The notes below the pieces were generated by a model. It saw nothing but the letters and a program-made list of their open reading frames with translations, did no database searches and was not told where the DNA came from. Below, piece after piece: positions 20,073-29,100 of a stretch of 64,000 nt of DNA (position 1 is the stretch's first letter; each line of letters begins with the position of its first letter). The stretch comes from Taklimakanibacter lacteus (GTDB taxonomy: Bacteria > Pseudomonadota > Alphaproteobacteria > Rhizobiales > Aestuariivirgaceae): assembly GCA_003576695.1 (NCBI GenBank), contig QOZQ01000012.1, positions 62,001 through 126,000 of the forward strand, in the 5' to 3' direction. Position numbers and translations under genes: made by a program.

Positions 20073-20536
20073 CGGCCGCTGATGCCAGGGACAAGCGAGC
20101 GGGCTTCACCTTGATGGAGATGCTGACCGTGCTTGGCATATTGGCGCTGGTCATGGTCGTTTCGCTGCCGCTGCTCAGGACATCGGGCTCGGGACGCACC
20201 TTCCGGGCCGAAGCACAGCAGATATCCGCCCTGTTGCGGCTGGCGCGCATCGACGCGGTGAGCGGCAGCAGGGAAACGCGTGTCACCGTTGACCTGAAGA
20301 GCCGGCGCATCGATTATCCGGCCCGCTCCAATGCGGTCATCCTGCCCCCCGAGACGGTTCTCCGGGTGAAGACGGCACGTGGAGAGATCCTCGACACCGA
20401 TGCCGGCTTCCGCTTCATGCCGGGTGGCGGGGCCACCGGCGGCGCCATCGAGATCGAGCGCGACGGCAATCGGGCGACGATCGCCATCTCCTGGCTCACC
20501 GGCGCCGTCGCTATCGACTATGCGGGGAGGCAGTGA
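20069..20536 (+). CDS. gspH: Minor pseudopilin GspH
   Basis: A 155-residue type IV prepilin-like protein. A short basic leader ends in G before FTLMEMLTVLGILALV, the prepilin peptidase site with the conserved Glu at +5. A C-terminal GspH-like beta domain follows. It should be processed by the peptidase encoded at 22252-22719 and sit near the pseudopilus tip. It overlaps gspF by 4 bp. Confidence 0.9.
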   Translation: MTAADARDKRAGFTLMEMLTVLGILALVMVVSLPLLRTSGSGRTFRAEAQQISALLRLARIDAVSGSRETRVTVDLKSRRIDYPARSNAVILPPETVLRVKTARGEILDTDAGFRFMPGGGATGGAIEIERDGNRATIAISWLTGAVAIDYAGRQ

Positions 20537-20567
20537 TGTTGCGGGGGAGGCAAGTTGGCGAACTCAA

Positions 20568-20760
20568 TCATCCTTCCCCCTTGCGGGGAAGGTGGCGAGC
20601 GAAGCGAGCCGGATGGGGGGCTTCGCCGCAGCCACGCATGCGCCGCCGGTTCGCGCGTGCTGCTTGCCGAGGCTTTCGGTGATGCCTTTTACTGCGATGA
20701 CCACCCTTATCCGGCGCTTCGCGCCACCTTCCCCGCGCGAAGCGGGGGAAGGTGGGGATG
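20568..20760. repeat. Rhizobial-type palindromic intergenic element between gspH and gspI
   Basis: CTTCCCCCTTGCGGGGAAGG near 20573-20592 and its inverted counterpart near 20722-20753 (CGCCACCTTCCCC, then GGGGGAAGG) bracket about 130 bp. Such boilerplate palindromes are common between genes in rhizobia. Here it lies inside an otherwise overlapping operon and ends just before the gspI start, so it could form a strong hairpin in the gspE-J transcript. Confidence 0.7.
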
Positions 20761-20768
20761 CGGAAAGC

Positions 20769-21146
20769 GTGGGTGGCAGAGAAGACGGCTACTCGCTTCT
20801 CGAAGTGCTCGTCGCCTTCGTGATCCTTTCCGGCGCCGTGATCATGAGCTTCAGGATATTCGGCGATGGTCTGCGCCGGCTCGATGCGGCCGACCGGCAG
20901 ATGGAGATGGTGGCGGTCGGGCAGGACCTCCTGTCGGACCTCCAGCTCAAGCCGGTTCTGCAGCCCGGCCGGATGTCGGGCGTGTCGCAAGGCTATGCCT
21001 GGACCATCATGCTGACACCCGCCGCCGATCAGGATCCCGCGCCCAATGCCCTTGCTCTTGTGCATGTGAGAGTGGAGGTGCGGCAGGAGGATGCTACGGT
21101 GCCGGGCTTTGATCTTGAAACCACGCTTCTGGCCCGCATCGAATGA
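20769..21146 (+). CDS. gspI: Minor pseudopilin GspI
   Basis: A 125-residue pseudopilin. The GTG at 20769 gives an eight-residue leader ending in G before YSLLEVLVAFVILSGAV, matching GspI. Longer in-frame starts exist (ATG 20681 or 20696) but would place the palindromic repeat in the protein. The rest (SFRIFGDGLRRLDAADRQMEM, YAWTIMLTP) fits GspI. It overlaps gspJ by 4 bp. Confidence 0.85.
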   Translation: MGGREDGYSLLEVLVAFVILSGAVIMSFRIFGDGLRRLDAADRQMEMVAVGQDLLSDLQLKPVLQPGRMSGVSQGYAWTIMLTPAADQDPAPNALALVHVRVEVRQEDATVPGFDLETTLLARIE

Positions 21147-21766
21147 GCGCCGCCCGGGATGGCGAGGAAGGCGCGACGCTGCTCGAGCTTCTGGTGGCGC
21201 TGGCGCTGCTGGCGCTTCTGTCGGTCTATGCCATCGGGGCCATCCGCTATCTGCGGAATTTCGAGCGGGTCCAGACGCTGATCGAGGAACGCTCCGCCGT
21301 CGAGGCGGTGCGCACGCATCTGCGCCGCGCCATTGAATCGATGCGGATAGTCTTTCTGATCAGGGACGGTGCCGATCCTCAATTGGCCTTCTCCGGCGGC
21401 AGGGGAGAGCTTGTCTTCGTGACACATGCCGACAACCGTCTCGAATATGGCGGGCTCTATCTGGTCCGCTTCTCGCTCAGGCAGGATGCCTCGGGCCGCA
21501 AGGACCTGGTCACCACAAGACGGGCCTTTCGGCCGCGCATGGACCCGAACGCTCCCGGCAATGACGCCCTGACGGTGCTGCCGGCGATCAGTTCCTTGTC
21601 CTTCAGTTACTTCGGCTCGCCGCAGGAAGGCATGAAGCCGCAGTGGTTTGCCGACTGGCCGCAAGGCAAGGTGCTGCCGCTGGCGGTCCGGATCGAGATC
21701 GGCTTCCCCGCGGACGACCAGCGGCGATTTCTGCGGCTCGATGTCCTGATCCCGGTGGCGAGGTGA
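21143..21766 (+). CDS. gspJ: Minor pseudopilin GspJ
   Basis: A 207-residue pseudopilin with a leader ending in G before ATLLELLVALALLALL (prepilin site, Glu at +5), followed by a long GspJ-type soluble domain with the DGADPQLAFSG segment. It is the last gene of the plus-strand operon and converges on gspG 25 bp later. The gspK gene that usually follows is absent. Confidence 0.88.
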   Translation: MSAARDGEEGATLLELLVALALLALLSVYAIGAIRYLRNFERVQTLIEERSAVEAVRTHLRRAIESMRIVFLIRDGADPQLAFSGGRGELVFVTHADNRLEYGGLYLVRFSLRQDASGRKDLVTTRRAFRPRMDPNAPGNDALTVLPAISSLSFSYFGSPQEGMKPQWFADWPQGKVLPLAVRIEIGFPADDQRRFLRLDVLIPVAR

Positions 21767-21791
21767 CCGGCCCCACCATCCGCAGCGGTGT

Positions 21792-22241
21792 CTACCAGCT
21801 GGTGATATCGGCATCCTCGCCGTCGCCATTCTCGCGGCCGTCGCGGCCAAGCGAGGAGATGTCGAAATCGCCATGCTGGCCGGGGCTTTGATAGAGATAG
21901 GGCTTGCCCCAGGGATCGATCAATCCGTCGCGCTGCTTGAGATAGGGGCCCTTCCAGGACGCGGCATTGGCGGGGGCCGTGAACAGGGCGTCGAGGCCGT
22001 CGCTGGCGGAAGGGTAGGAGCCGACATCGAGATAATAAAGCTCGAGCGCCCCTTCGATATTCCTGATCTGGGCGGTCGCCGTGTCGCTGCGCGCCTTGCC
22101 CAGATAGCGCACCACCTGGGGGGCGACGAGGGCGGCCAGCAGGGCGACGATGCCGAGGACGACCAGGAGCTCGGTCAAAGTGAAGCCCTCGGTGCCGTCC
22201 GGCCGCCGGGGCTTGCGGGAAGAGGGTAAGCGACTCATCAT
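21792..22241 (-). CDS. gspG: Major pseudopilin GspG
   Basis: A 149-residue major pseudopilin that builds the T2SS piston. The basic leader ends in G before FTLTELLVVLGIVALLAALVAP. Typical GspG features follow: IRNIEGALELYYLDVGSYPS, a GPYLKQ segment, DPWGKPYLYQSPG and a C-terminal acidic loop (DGRENGDGEDADITSW) like the GspG calcium site. It is transcribed after gspO (10-bp gap) on the minus strand, facing gspJ. Confidence 0.95.
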   Translation of the reverse strand: MMSRLPSSRKPRRPDGTEGFTLTELLVVLGIVALLAALVAPQVVRYLGKARSDTATAQIRNIEGALELYYLDVGSYPSASDGLDALFTAPANAASWKGPYLKQRDGLIDPWGKPYLYQSPGQHGDFDISSLGRDGRENGDGEDADITSW

Positions 22242-22251
22242 CCCTGCTGTT

Positions 22252-22719
22252 CTAGATCATGTTTTGCGGCTGCCAAATCCAGGCTGCGAGGAAACCCACA
22301 GCTAAATGAGGCCCGAAGGCAATGCGTTGCAAGGGCGAAGCGCCGCCGCCGCGATATGTGACGGCAATATGCCAGGCAAGCCCTGAAATGCTCGCGAAAA
22401 GAACGAGCCAGGGCAGGCCGAGGGGCCCAAGCCACAGAGTGGCGGCGGTGAGGAATTTGACATCGCCGAGGCCGAGGCCGGTCCGGCTGCGAAGGACGAA
22501 GTAGAGTTTTCTCAAGCCCAAGAAGAAAATCGCAACCGCCGCTGCCGCCAGCAGCCGGAGCGACAGGGTAGCGAGGCCTGTTTCAATAATGACATGGACA
22601 ACGCCCAGAATGGCCAGAAGCAGGTTCAGCGAATCGGGTATGATCTGCCGGCGTGCATCGATCCAGGCAATGGGAAGCAATGTTGCGAGCAGTGCCAAGG
22701 TCCAGATGTAAGCAGGCAT
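22252..22719 (-). CDS. gspO: Prepilin peptidase, short A24 type (GspO-like)
   Basis: Inner-membrane aspartic protease that removes pseudopilin leaders. The short form has 155 residues, without the N-terminal zinc/methylase domain. The catalytic Asp motifs are visible as AWIDARRQIIPD (about residues 18-29) and GLGLGDVKF (GxGD, about 82-90), with about five hydrophobic segments. ATG 22719 is chosen because the longer frame to 22863 runs over the divergent small gene and adds a non-membrane leader. Partial copies of its 5' end occur at 24085-24195 and 25551-25655. Confidence 0.88.
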   Translation of the reverse strand: MPAYIWTLALLATLLPIAWIDARRQIIPDSLNLLLAILGVVHVIIETGLATLSLRLLAAAAVAIFFLGLRKLYFVLRSRTGLGLGDVKFLTAATLWLGPLGLPWLVLFASISGLAWHIAVTYRGGGASPLQRIAFGPHLAVGFLAAWIWQPQNMI

Positions 22720-22765
22720 ATTGCATGCTTGGCGCAAAGGCAAAACGGATGCAATGGGGGATAAA

Positions 22766-23062
22766 ATGAGATTTTTCAGATCGGCGATGGTTCTGGGTCT
22801 TGTTGTGGGGTCGGCGCAGGCTGCCGGCGCCATGACGGTGCAGATCAGCAATGTCTCCGGCAAGTCGATTTCGGCGATCTATGCCACCCCCAAGGACGAG
22901 GCGACGCCTTCGACGACCAATGCCTTCAGCGGCGGCCAGCTTACCGTCGGCGGGGAGAACGGCCAATGTGTCTACACACTCGCTATCCAGTTCTCGGACA
23001 GCACGAGTGTCGAGCGCCCGGATGTCGATCTCTGCCAGACAGAGACGCTGATGGTGGAGTGA
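22766..23062 (+). CDS. Small secreted protein divergent from gspO
   Basis: A 98-residue protein with a Sec signal peptide (cleavage about after AQAAGA). ATG 22766 has GGGG 6 bp upstream; ATG 22754 is an alternative. The mature part has a beta-rich pattern (ISNVSGKSISAIYATPKDE, two Cys in GQCVYTL and DLCQTETL) that recalls short exported proteins of unknown function in proteobacteria. Divergent position beside gspO suggests a possible T2SS substrate or accessory, but nothing proves it. A decayed copy lies at 25735-25959. Confidence 0.7.
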   Translation: MRFFRSAMVLGLVVGSAQAAGAMTVQISNVSGKSISAIYATPKDEATPSTTNAFSGGQLTVGGENGQCVYTLAIQFSDSTSVERPDVDLCQTETLMVE

Positions 23063-23267
23063 CCTTCCGGATTACGAACCGCTACGACACAAGCGAAACC
23101 CGCCTGGTGGTTGGCAAGAGGATGTCTCGTGCCTGTGCCATTCGCTGTTGGGCGTGATGTTTTGCGGCGGGCACAGAGTTAATCCTGTGGCCAGGTTGAA
23201 AAGCTCGCGAATGGAAATGTTTTCCTTCTGAATCCCGGTGACCCAGCTGTAGTGCCGTTTTCTGCGA

Positions 23268-23837
23268 TTAGCGCTCCTGACGCAGGTCGATCCCCACCCG
23301 CCTGGCCAGGCTCACCAGCTTCTCGCGTGCCCGGTTGATCAGCTTGGCATCGGTCGGAAACATCACGTTCTTGGGCTGGACTGTGGTGTCGACGATAACC
23401 CGGCGTGTATCGGAAGGCTTCATCGCCCCCGTCTTCACCGCCACTTGAAGGCTCTCCTGCAGTAGGCTCACCATCCGCTCCTCGCCCATGCGCTGGCGCC
23501 AGCGCGTTATCGAGGAGCGGTCGAAGGTGAGCTCGTGGCAGAAGAACTCCTCGCCGCAGAAATATTGGAAATACGGGTTCTCCACCCAGCGCGCGCACAG
23601 CTCCTCATCCGAGAGGTCGAATGTGTGCTTGAGGATCGCCAAGCCCGCCATCAGCCTTGTCGGCAAGGGCGGCATGCCGGGACCGTCACGGTAGGGCTCG
23701 CCGCACTTCTCTTCGATGAAGCTCCATGAAATCGTTCCCGCCAGCTTCACCAGCTCGTGGCTCATGTTGATGATCTGGTCGAGGCGGGAGTGGAACAGAT
23801 CCTGCTCCCCCGTCTCGCGGCGCTCGCGTGGCTTCAT
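23268..23837 (-). pseudogene. Truncated IS5/IS1182-type transposase
   Basis: The first ~187 codons closely match the transposase at 10331 (RLDQIINMSHELVKLA, VIVDTTVQPKNVMFPTDAKLINRAREKLV). Homology breaks off at LRQ and a stop follows at once. Only the first catalytic Asp remains, so it is inactive. Confidence 0.9.
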
Positions 23838-24014
23838 GGCGATCCCTCAGGCCTATCTCTGCGCCCACAGAATCACGCTTCGCTGAGTTGCGGAATCCCT
23901 AATCGAATCTGCAAGAAAACTGCCACACAATCCGGGCTTTCCGGCAAAATCAAAACCTCACAACCGTCAGATCATTCAATCCCAACAAGGCCTTGGGAAT
24001 AGTTCACGGTCGAC
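23270..24014 (-). mobile_element. Truncated insertion sequence, left half only
   Basis: The left inverted repeat is intact at 24002-24014 (GTTCACGGTCGAC, the complement of the 10154 end), and the leader before the transposase matches the intact copy. The right half is missing beyond about 23270. 23063-23267 holds no recognisable gene. Confidence 0.85.
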
Positions 24015-24040
24015 GAGGTGTTAAGTGCATAGGGGCAGTC

Positions 24041-24198
24041 GCTGGGCTATTCGGCAGCCCGGACCGGGGCGGCAGGGTGGGGAAGCCTGTTTCAATAATG
24101 ATATGGACAACGCCCGGAATGGCCAGGAGCAGATTCATCGAATCGGGTATGATCTGCCGGCGTGCTTCGATTCCGGCGATGGGGCAGCAGGACAGCAA
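24041..24198 (-). repeat. gspO 5'-fragment copy B, left flank of the nucleotidyltransferase module
   Basis: From 24085 the sequence matches the 5' part of gspO, about residues 10-45 (IEARRQIIPDSMNLLLAIPGVVHIIIETG), with an Asp-to-Glu change at the first catalytic position. The preceding GCTGGGCTATTCGGCAGCCC is not in gspO but is shared with copy C at 25522. Copies B and C are direct repeats flanking 24199-25521. Confidence 0.8.
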
Positions 24199-24227
24199 TA
24201 GTCAGGCTTAAGTTCCTCTATGAGAGC

Positions 24228-24302
24228 TATACTAATTTTGCAAATTTAGTATATCATCTTGATTTTTCAAAAGAATTATACTAGTTTCACGAAAATAGTA
24301 TA
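24228..24302 (+). promoter_or_regulatory. Two 26-bp palindromic operators before the nucleotidyltransferase gene
   Basis: Palindrome 1 (24228-24253) pairs 12 of 13 positions and palindrome 2 (24277-24302) pairs 11 of 13. Both have half-sites TATACTA and TAGTATA with an inner TTT/AAA. Their centres are 49 bp apart, and the second ends 14 bp before the chosen ATG 24316. This is strongly operator-like; the binding protein is not identified. The region is sharply AT-rich. Confidence 0.75.
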
Positions 24303-24315
24303 CTTGGACTCTCGC

Positions 24316-25437
24316 ATGGCTCCGATCCGTCGTCTCGATATCACATACCAAACGATTTATTCTGAGTTGGCCCAGCGTAGCCTCGATGAAAGCTTTACCT
24401 CTGATTTTTCTGCGGAAGGCAGGTTTGTCGCCGTGGAGGTCAAAGACAAGAAGTATTGGTACTTCGATACCCCAAAGCCCGAAGGTACCGGTCAAGCCCG
24501 CCGCTATGTTGGTCCCGTAGACGATCCTGAAATCACCAAGAGAGTCGAGGCGTTCAAGGATATCAAAGCCAACCTGAAAGGGCGTCGCCGTCTCGTATCC
24601 TTATTGACGCGTGAGGCCCATCTGCCGCGTCCCCTGCCAATGGCGGGCCAAGTGGTGGAGGAACTCGGAAAGGCAGGCTTTTTCCGCCTACGCGGCGTAC
24701 TCATCGGTACTATCGCATATCAATGTTATTCCGCCGTCCTCGGGAGTCGCCTCAACGCGGTTGCCATGCAAACCGGCGATGCTGACTTCGCGCAGTTCCA
24801 CGAAATATCCGTAGCGGTTGGCGATTCCTTGCCTCCCATTCTTGAGGTGCTTCGACGAGTCGATACGACCTTTCGCGAAATCCCAAGCCAAATGGACAGT
24901 CGTGTTTCCGCGCAGTTCGTCTCTAGAGATAATTTCAAGGTCGAGTTTCTGACGCCAAATCGCGGATCCGACGACCAAGCGGGAAAACCTGTAACCATGC
25001 CAGCATTGGGCGGAGCGGCGGCATTTCCGTTGCGCTTTCTCGACTACCTGATCCATCAACCGATCCGTGCGGTCCTGTTGCACGGAGCAGGTGTGCCAGT
25101 GCTAATTCCATCGCCAGAGCGATATGCCATCCACAAACTGATCGTAGGATCTCGCCGAAAAGCCGATCGCGATCTGGTCACAAAAAGTCCAAAAGATCGG
25201 CTTCAGGCTAGATCAATCATCGAAGCAATGATCGCGAATCGTCAGCACGCCGAGCTCGCTTCCGCTTTCATGGAAGCCTGGGAACGTGGAGATCATTGGA
25301 GGGTTGCCATCCGCACAAGTGTCACGACCTATGATGAGGAGTTTCAGAATGTGTTCCGAAATGAACTTTCAAAGGGTGTGATTGAGCTTGGTCTTGACCC
25401 GGCGAACTATGATCTAGCCAGCAAGCCCATCGAATAA
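24316..25437 (+). CDS. GSU2403-type nucleotidyltransferase-fold protein (NTP_transf_8-like)
   Basis: A 373-residue protein from ATG 24316; an in-frame ATG at 24259 would overlap the operators. The core GVLIGTIAYQCYSAVLG, then MQTGDADFAQ gives the G-S/T plus DxD arrangement of pol-beta-like nucleotidyltransferases. A C-terminal VLIPSPERYAIHKLIVGSRR segment is typical of the GSU2403 group, which is related in fold to AbiEii/MenT-type toxins. No antitoxin gene is adjacent. It is AT-richer than its surroundings and bracketed by ~140-bp direct repeats, so probably acquired. A defence or toxin-like role is inference. Confidence 0.75.
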   Translation: MAPIRRLDITYQTIYSELAQRSLDESFTSDFSAEGRFVAVEVKDKKYWYFDTPKPEGTGQARRYVGPVDDPEITKRVEAFKDIKANLKGRRRLVSLLTREAHLPRPLPMAGQVVEELGKAGFFRLRGVLIGTIAYQCYSAVLGSRLNAVAMQTGDADFAQFHEISVAVGDSLPPILEVLRRVDTTFREIPSQMDSRVSAQFVSRDNFKVEFLTPNRGSDDQAGKPVTMPALGGAAAFPLRFLDYLIHQPIRAVLLHGAGVPVLIPSPERYAIHKLIVGSRRKADRDLVTKSPKDRLQARSIIEAMIANRQHAELASAFMEAWERGDHWRVAIRTSVTTYDEEFQNVFRNELSKGVIELGLDPANYDLASKPIE

Positions 25438-25521
25438 GGAAGTCTTATTTTTAAGAGCAAGAGAAGAGCTTTGCGGTCGTGGCTGAGACCAGCCGCAAGT
25501 GGAGCGAAGCGGAGCGCCGGT

Positions 25522-25658
25522 GCTGGGCCATTCGGCAGCCCGGACCGGAAGCCTGTTTCAATAATGACATGGACGGGAATGGCCAGGAGCCGATTCATCG
25601 AATCGGGTATGATCTGCCGGCGTGCTTCGATTCCGGCGATGGGGCAGCAGGACAGCAA
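25522..25658 (-). repeat. gspO 5'-fragment copy C, right flank of the module
   Basis: Nearly the same as copy B: GCTGGGCCATTCGGCAGCCC, then gspO-derived sequence from 25551, with a small deletion relative to B (ATGGACGGGAATGG in place of ATGGACAACGCCCGGAATGG). It continues into a decayed copy of the small secreted gene, so copy C keeps the native gspO/small-gene junction. 25438-25521 holds nothing recognisable. Confidence 0.8.
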
Positions 25659-25734
25659 CCAGGAGCAGGGTTGAGATATAAGCCGGCATGAGGATGCTTG
25701 CGGCAACAGCAAAGCGGATGCGGCAGCGCTTGCC

Positions 25735-25959
25735 GTCAGGATCAGCAATGTCTCCGGCAAGACGATTTCGGCGATCTACGCCACGCCCAAAGACGAGGCG
25801 ACGCCTTCGACGACCAACGCCTTCAGCGGCGGCCAGCTTGCCGTCGCCTCCGAGACGGGCTGGTGCGTCTACACGCTTGCGATCGAGTTCTCGGACAGCA
25901 CCGGAATCGAGCGGCCTGATGTCGGCCTCTGCCAGACCGAGACCCTGATGGTGGAGTGA
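25735..25959 (+). pseudogene. Decayed copy of the small secreted protein gene
   Basis: An open 74-codon stretch matches residues about 25-98 of the protein at 22766-23062 (ISNVSGKTISAIYATPKDE to ETLMVE) with few changes. A deletion of roughly 80 bp removed the start codon and signal peptide. The body is conserved, so the loss is probably recent. Confidence 0.85.
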
Positions 25960-26083
25960 GGCCCGGGGAGCTTTTGCCGGTTAAGTCCTTTCGGGGAAGT
26001 GCGAATCCCGATTGGCCCGTGAGCCGAATTCCTCTCCAGTTTCTAGGAAACAACGGACAAGCCTCGAATGCTTTCCAGTTTGT

Positions 26084-26107
26084 AACTTGACTCTTGCGAA
26101 TCAAGTT
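26084..26107. promoter_or_regulatory. Inverted repeat upstream of the spvB-like gene
   Basis: AACTTGA (26084-26090) and TCAAGTT (26101-26107) form a 7-bp inverted repeat spaced by 10 bp, about 50 bp before the ATG at 26155. TTGACT within it could serve as a -35 box. Weak evidence. The rest of 25960-26154 is featureless. Confidence 0.35.
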
Positions 26108-26154
26108 TGAGTTGAGTCAGTTTGCCTGTTGCAACAGCTTGATCGGGGGCGGCT

Positions 26155-29100
26155 ATGATGCGGCGGCTGGGTGTTTTTGCGCTTGATTTGTGTGGAATTG
26201 CCGGAGCGATGGCATCTCAGGGCGTCGCTCGTGGTGGCTTGCGCCGGTGGGCTGTGGGTTTTCTGGCGATTGCGACGGCGCAGATTGCCTGTCCTTCACT
26301 TCAGCCCCGGGCCGCGGAGCTTGTCGGCGCCACGGCCGGGGAGTTAGGCGTTTCGCCTTCGGGATCGGCGAGCTATTCGATCCCGATCGCGGTGCCGGCC
26401 GGCACCACTGGTCTCCAGCCCAAGATCACGCTGCAATATGACAGCCTTGCCGGCAATGGGCCGGCCGGCATGGGCTGGTCGATCGGCGGGCTCTCGGCCA
26501 TCGGCCGCTGCCCCACCTCGTATAATCTCGATGGCACAGCAGCTGGCTCGCCGGGCATCGATCCGGTCGATTATGACGCCAATGACAAATACTGCCTGAA
26601 CGGGCAGCGCCTTGTGCCGGTGTCGGGCACCTATGGCGCCGATGGCACCGAATACCGCACCACCCAGGACGAGTTCTCCCGCATCGTGTCCTATGGCGCC
26701 GCCGGCTCCGGGCCGCAATGGTTCAAAATCTGGCGCAAGAGCGGCGAGATCATGGAGTTCGGCAATACGGCCGATTCGCGGATCGAGGCGCTGGGGCGCA
26801 GCGATGTCTTCGTCTGGGCGATCAACAAGCTCTCGGACACGGTCGGGAACTATGAGACTTTCACCTACACCGAAGACACGACCAATGGTGGCTATCGCAT
26901 TGCGCGCATCGACTATACCGGCAACGACGCGCAGGGCCTTGCTCCCTATAACCATGTCGAGTTCATCTATGCGGCGCGTGGCGATGTGATGCGGAGCTGG
27001 CAGGCGGGGTCGAAGATGGTGCTCGACCAGCGGCTGACCAATATCAAGGTCTATGCCGACAGCACCCTCTATCGCGACTATCAGCTCGCCTATGAGACGA
27101 CGCCGCCCTTGAGCGGCCGGTCGCGCCTGGTCAGCGTCACGGAATGCGCCACCGACACGGCGACGAGCAGTCTCGACTGCTTCCCGGCCACCACGTTCCA
27201 GTGGTCGCAGGACGGACAGGCAGGCCTCACGACATCGATCCTGACCGGCACTCAGGGCATCCACTCGGCGCTTGAGTTTTTTACCGTTGGCGCCTCGGGT
27301 GATTTCAATGGCGACGGGCTGACGGATATTTATCTCTTTCGAGCCGACGAGGATGGCAGGAAGTATAATGGCTGGCCGCCCTTTATTCCTGCTCTCCCTG
27401 ACAGGGTATGGCTCACGACATCCACCGGAACATTCCAGGAAGTTGTCATCCCGGTTGCGGACAGTTTGCCGACCTACAACATCGTTGCCGCTTCGGGTGA
27501 TTTCAACGGCGATGGGCTGACCGATTTCTACAGTTATCGCGCCCAGCAAGATGGTCAGAAATCGGGGTCAAGCGCCGACTTCGTCGCGATCAGCAATGGC
27601 AACGGCACCTTCACTCGCGTGACGCTGACTACAGCCAATAGCGCGGTTGATTCGACCAAGATTCTGGCCTCGGGCGACTTCAACGCCGATGGGCTGATGG
27701 ACCTGTTTCTGATGCGCACCGATGGAGGCAGCTATCAGATCAAGACCACGGGGCAGTTGCCCTATGTGCTGATGGGTCAGCCGACCGGCGCGCTGCAGAA
27801 GGTTGTCATCAACACAGCCGCCGGCATCAATATCGCCAATTATGACAATTACGCAATTCCGACGACAGGCGACTTCAACGGTGATGGCCTCACCGACATG
27901 TATGTGTTCCGGTCCGACAAGAAGCTGCGCAAGGCTGCCGCCAGTACCGCCGATCATTTCTGGATTGCCAAGTGGGCTCCCAATGGGAGCACAGGCACCC
28001 TGACATTCCAGGATGTGACCTTGCCTGCCGCGCAGAGCGTGGCGAATGGCAAAGGCATCGGCAGTTCCGGCGACTACAATGGTGACGGCCTGACCGACTT
28101 CTATGTCTTCACGATGGATGCCGAGGGGCAGGGGTTGGGCAATCTCCAGGATGCCACCTGGATCTCGAAGGGCGATTTCACATTCGAAGTCGTCACCGGG
28201 CTTTCGGGCGGATCACAGGTTCCGGATGAATACCGGCTTGCGGCCTCGGGTGACTTCACGGGCGACGGCCTGACCGACCACTATCTGATGCGGACGCAGG
28301 AGGGGAATCCGCCGCAATCGGACGGTAACGCCAATGATTACATCGTGAAGAGCTTGGGCGATGGGCATTTTCAAAAGGTCAGCCTGGCAGGCGCGCCCGG
28401 CATCGGCGGGTCGGGGGATTACGATCTCGACATCAAAGTGACCGGCGACTTCAATGGCGATGGTCTGCTCGATCTTTATCTCTATTATGCGGAAGCGCAT
28501 GGCCGGGCGAAGGCGAATGCCAATGACAGGTTCTTTCTCTCTTCCTGGAAGTTCCCTGACCAGCTTGTCGGTGTGACGAACGGCCTGGGCCTGTCGACGA
28601 AGCTTGCCTACAAGCCTTTGACGGATACGACGGTCTACACGAAGGGCACGGGCTCGACCTATCCGGTGCAGGAGGTGATCGCGCCGCGCTATGTGGTGTC
28701 GGAGGTTCGGGCCGATAACGGCATCGGGGCTGAGAACAGCCAGACTTACAAATATGAAGCGCTGCGCACGCATGCGAACGACATCGGCAATCTGGGCTTT
28801 GCCAAGACGAAGATCACCGATGCGGCGAAGAACATCGTGACCGAGTCGGTCTACAGCCAGGATTGGGCCAATGACCGGCAGGGGATGCTCACCTCGAGCA
28901 AGACGCTGGCGCCGGCACCTTACAATGTGACCTTGTCGGAGCAGACGATCACCTGGGCTTCCGCCTCGGGCACCACGGTCGATGGCACGCCGTTGAAGTT
29001 CCGCTACTCGCCCTCGAGCACGACGGTCAGGAAAGACCTCAACGGCACGCTTCTGGGCACGGTGACGGAGACGACGGCCTATGATGATGGGGCCGGGAAC

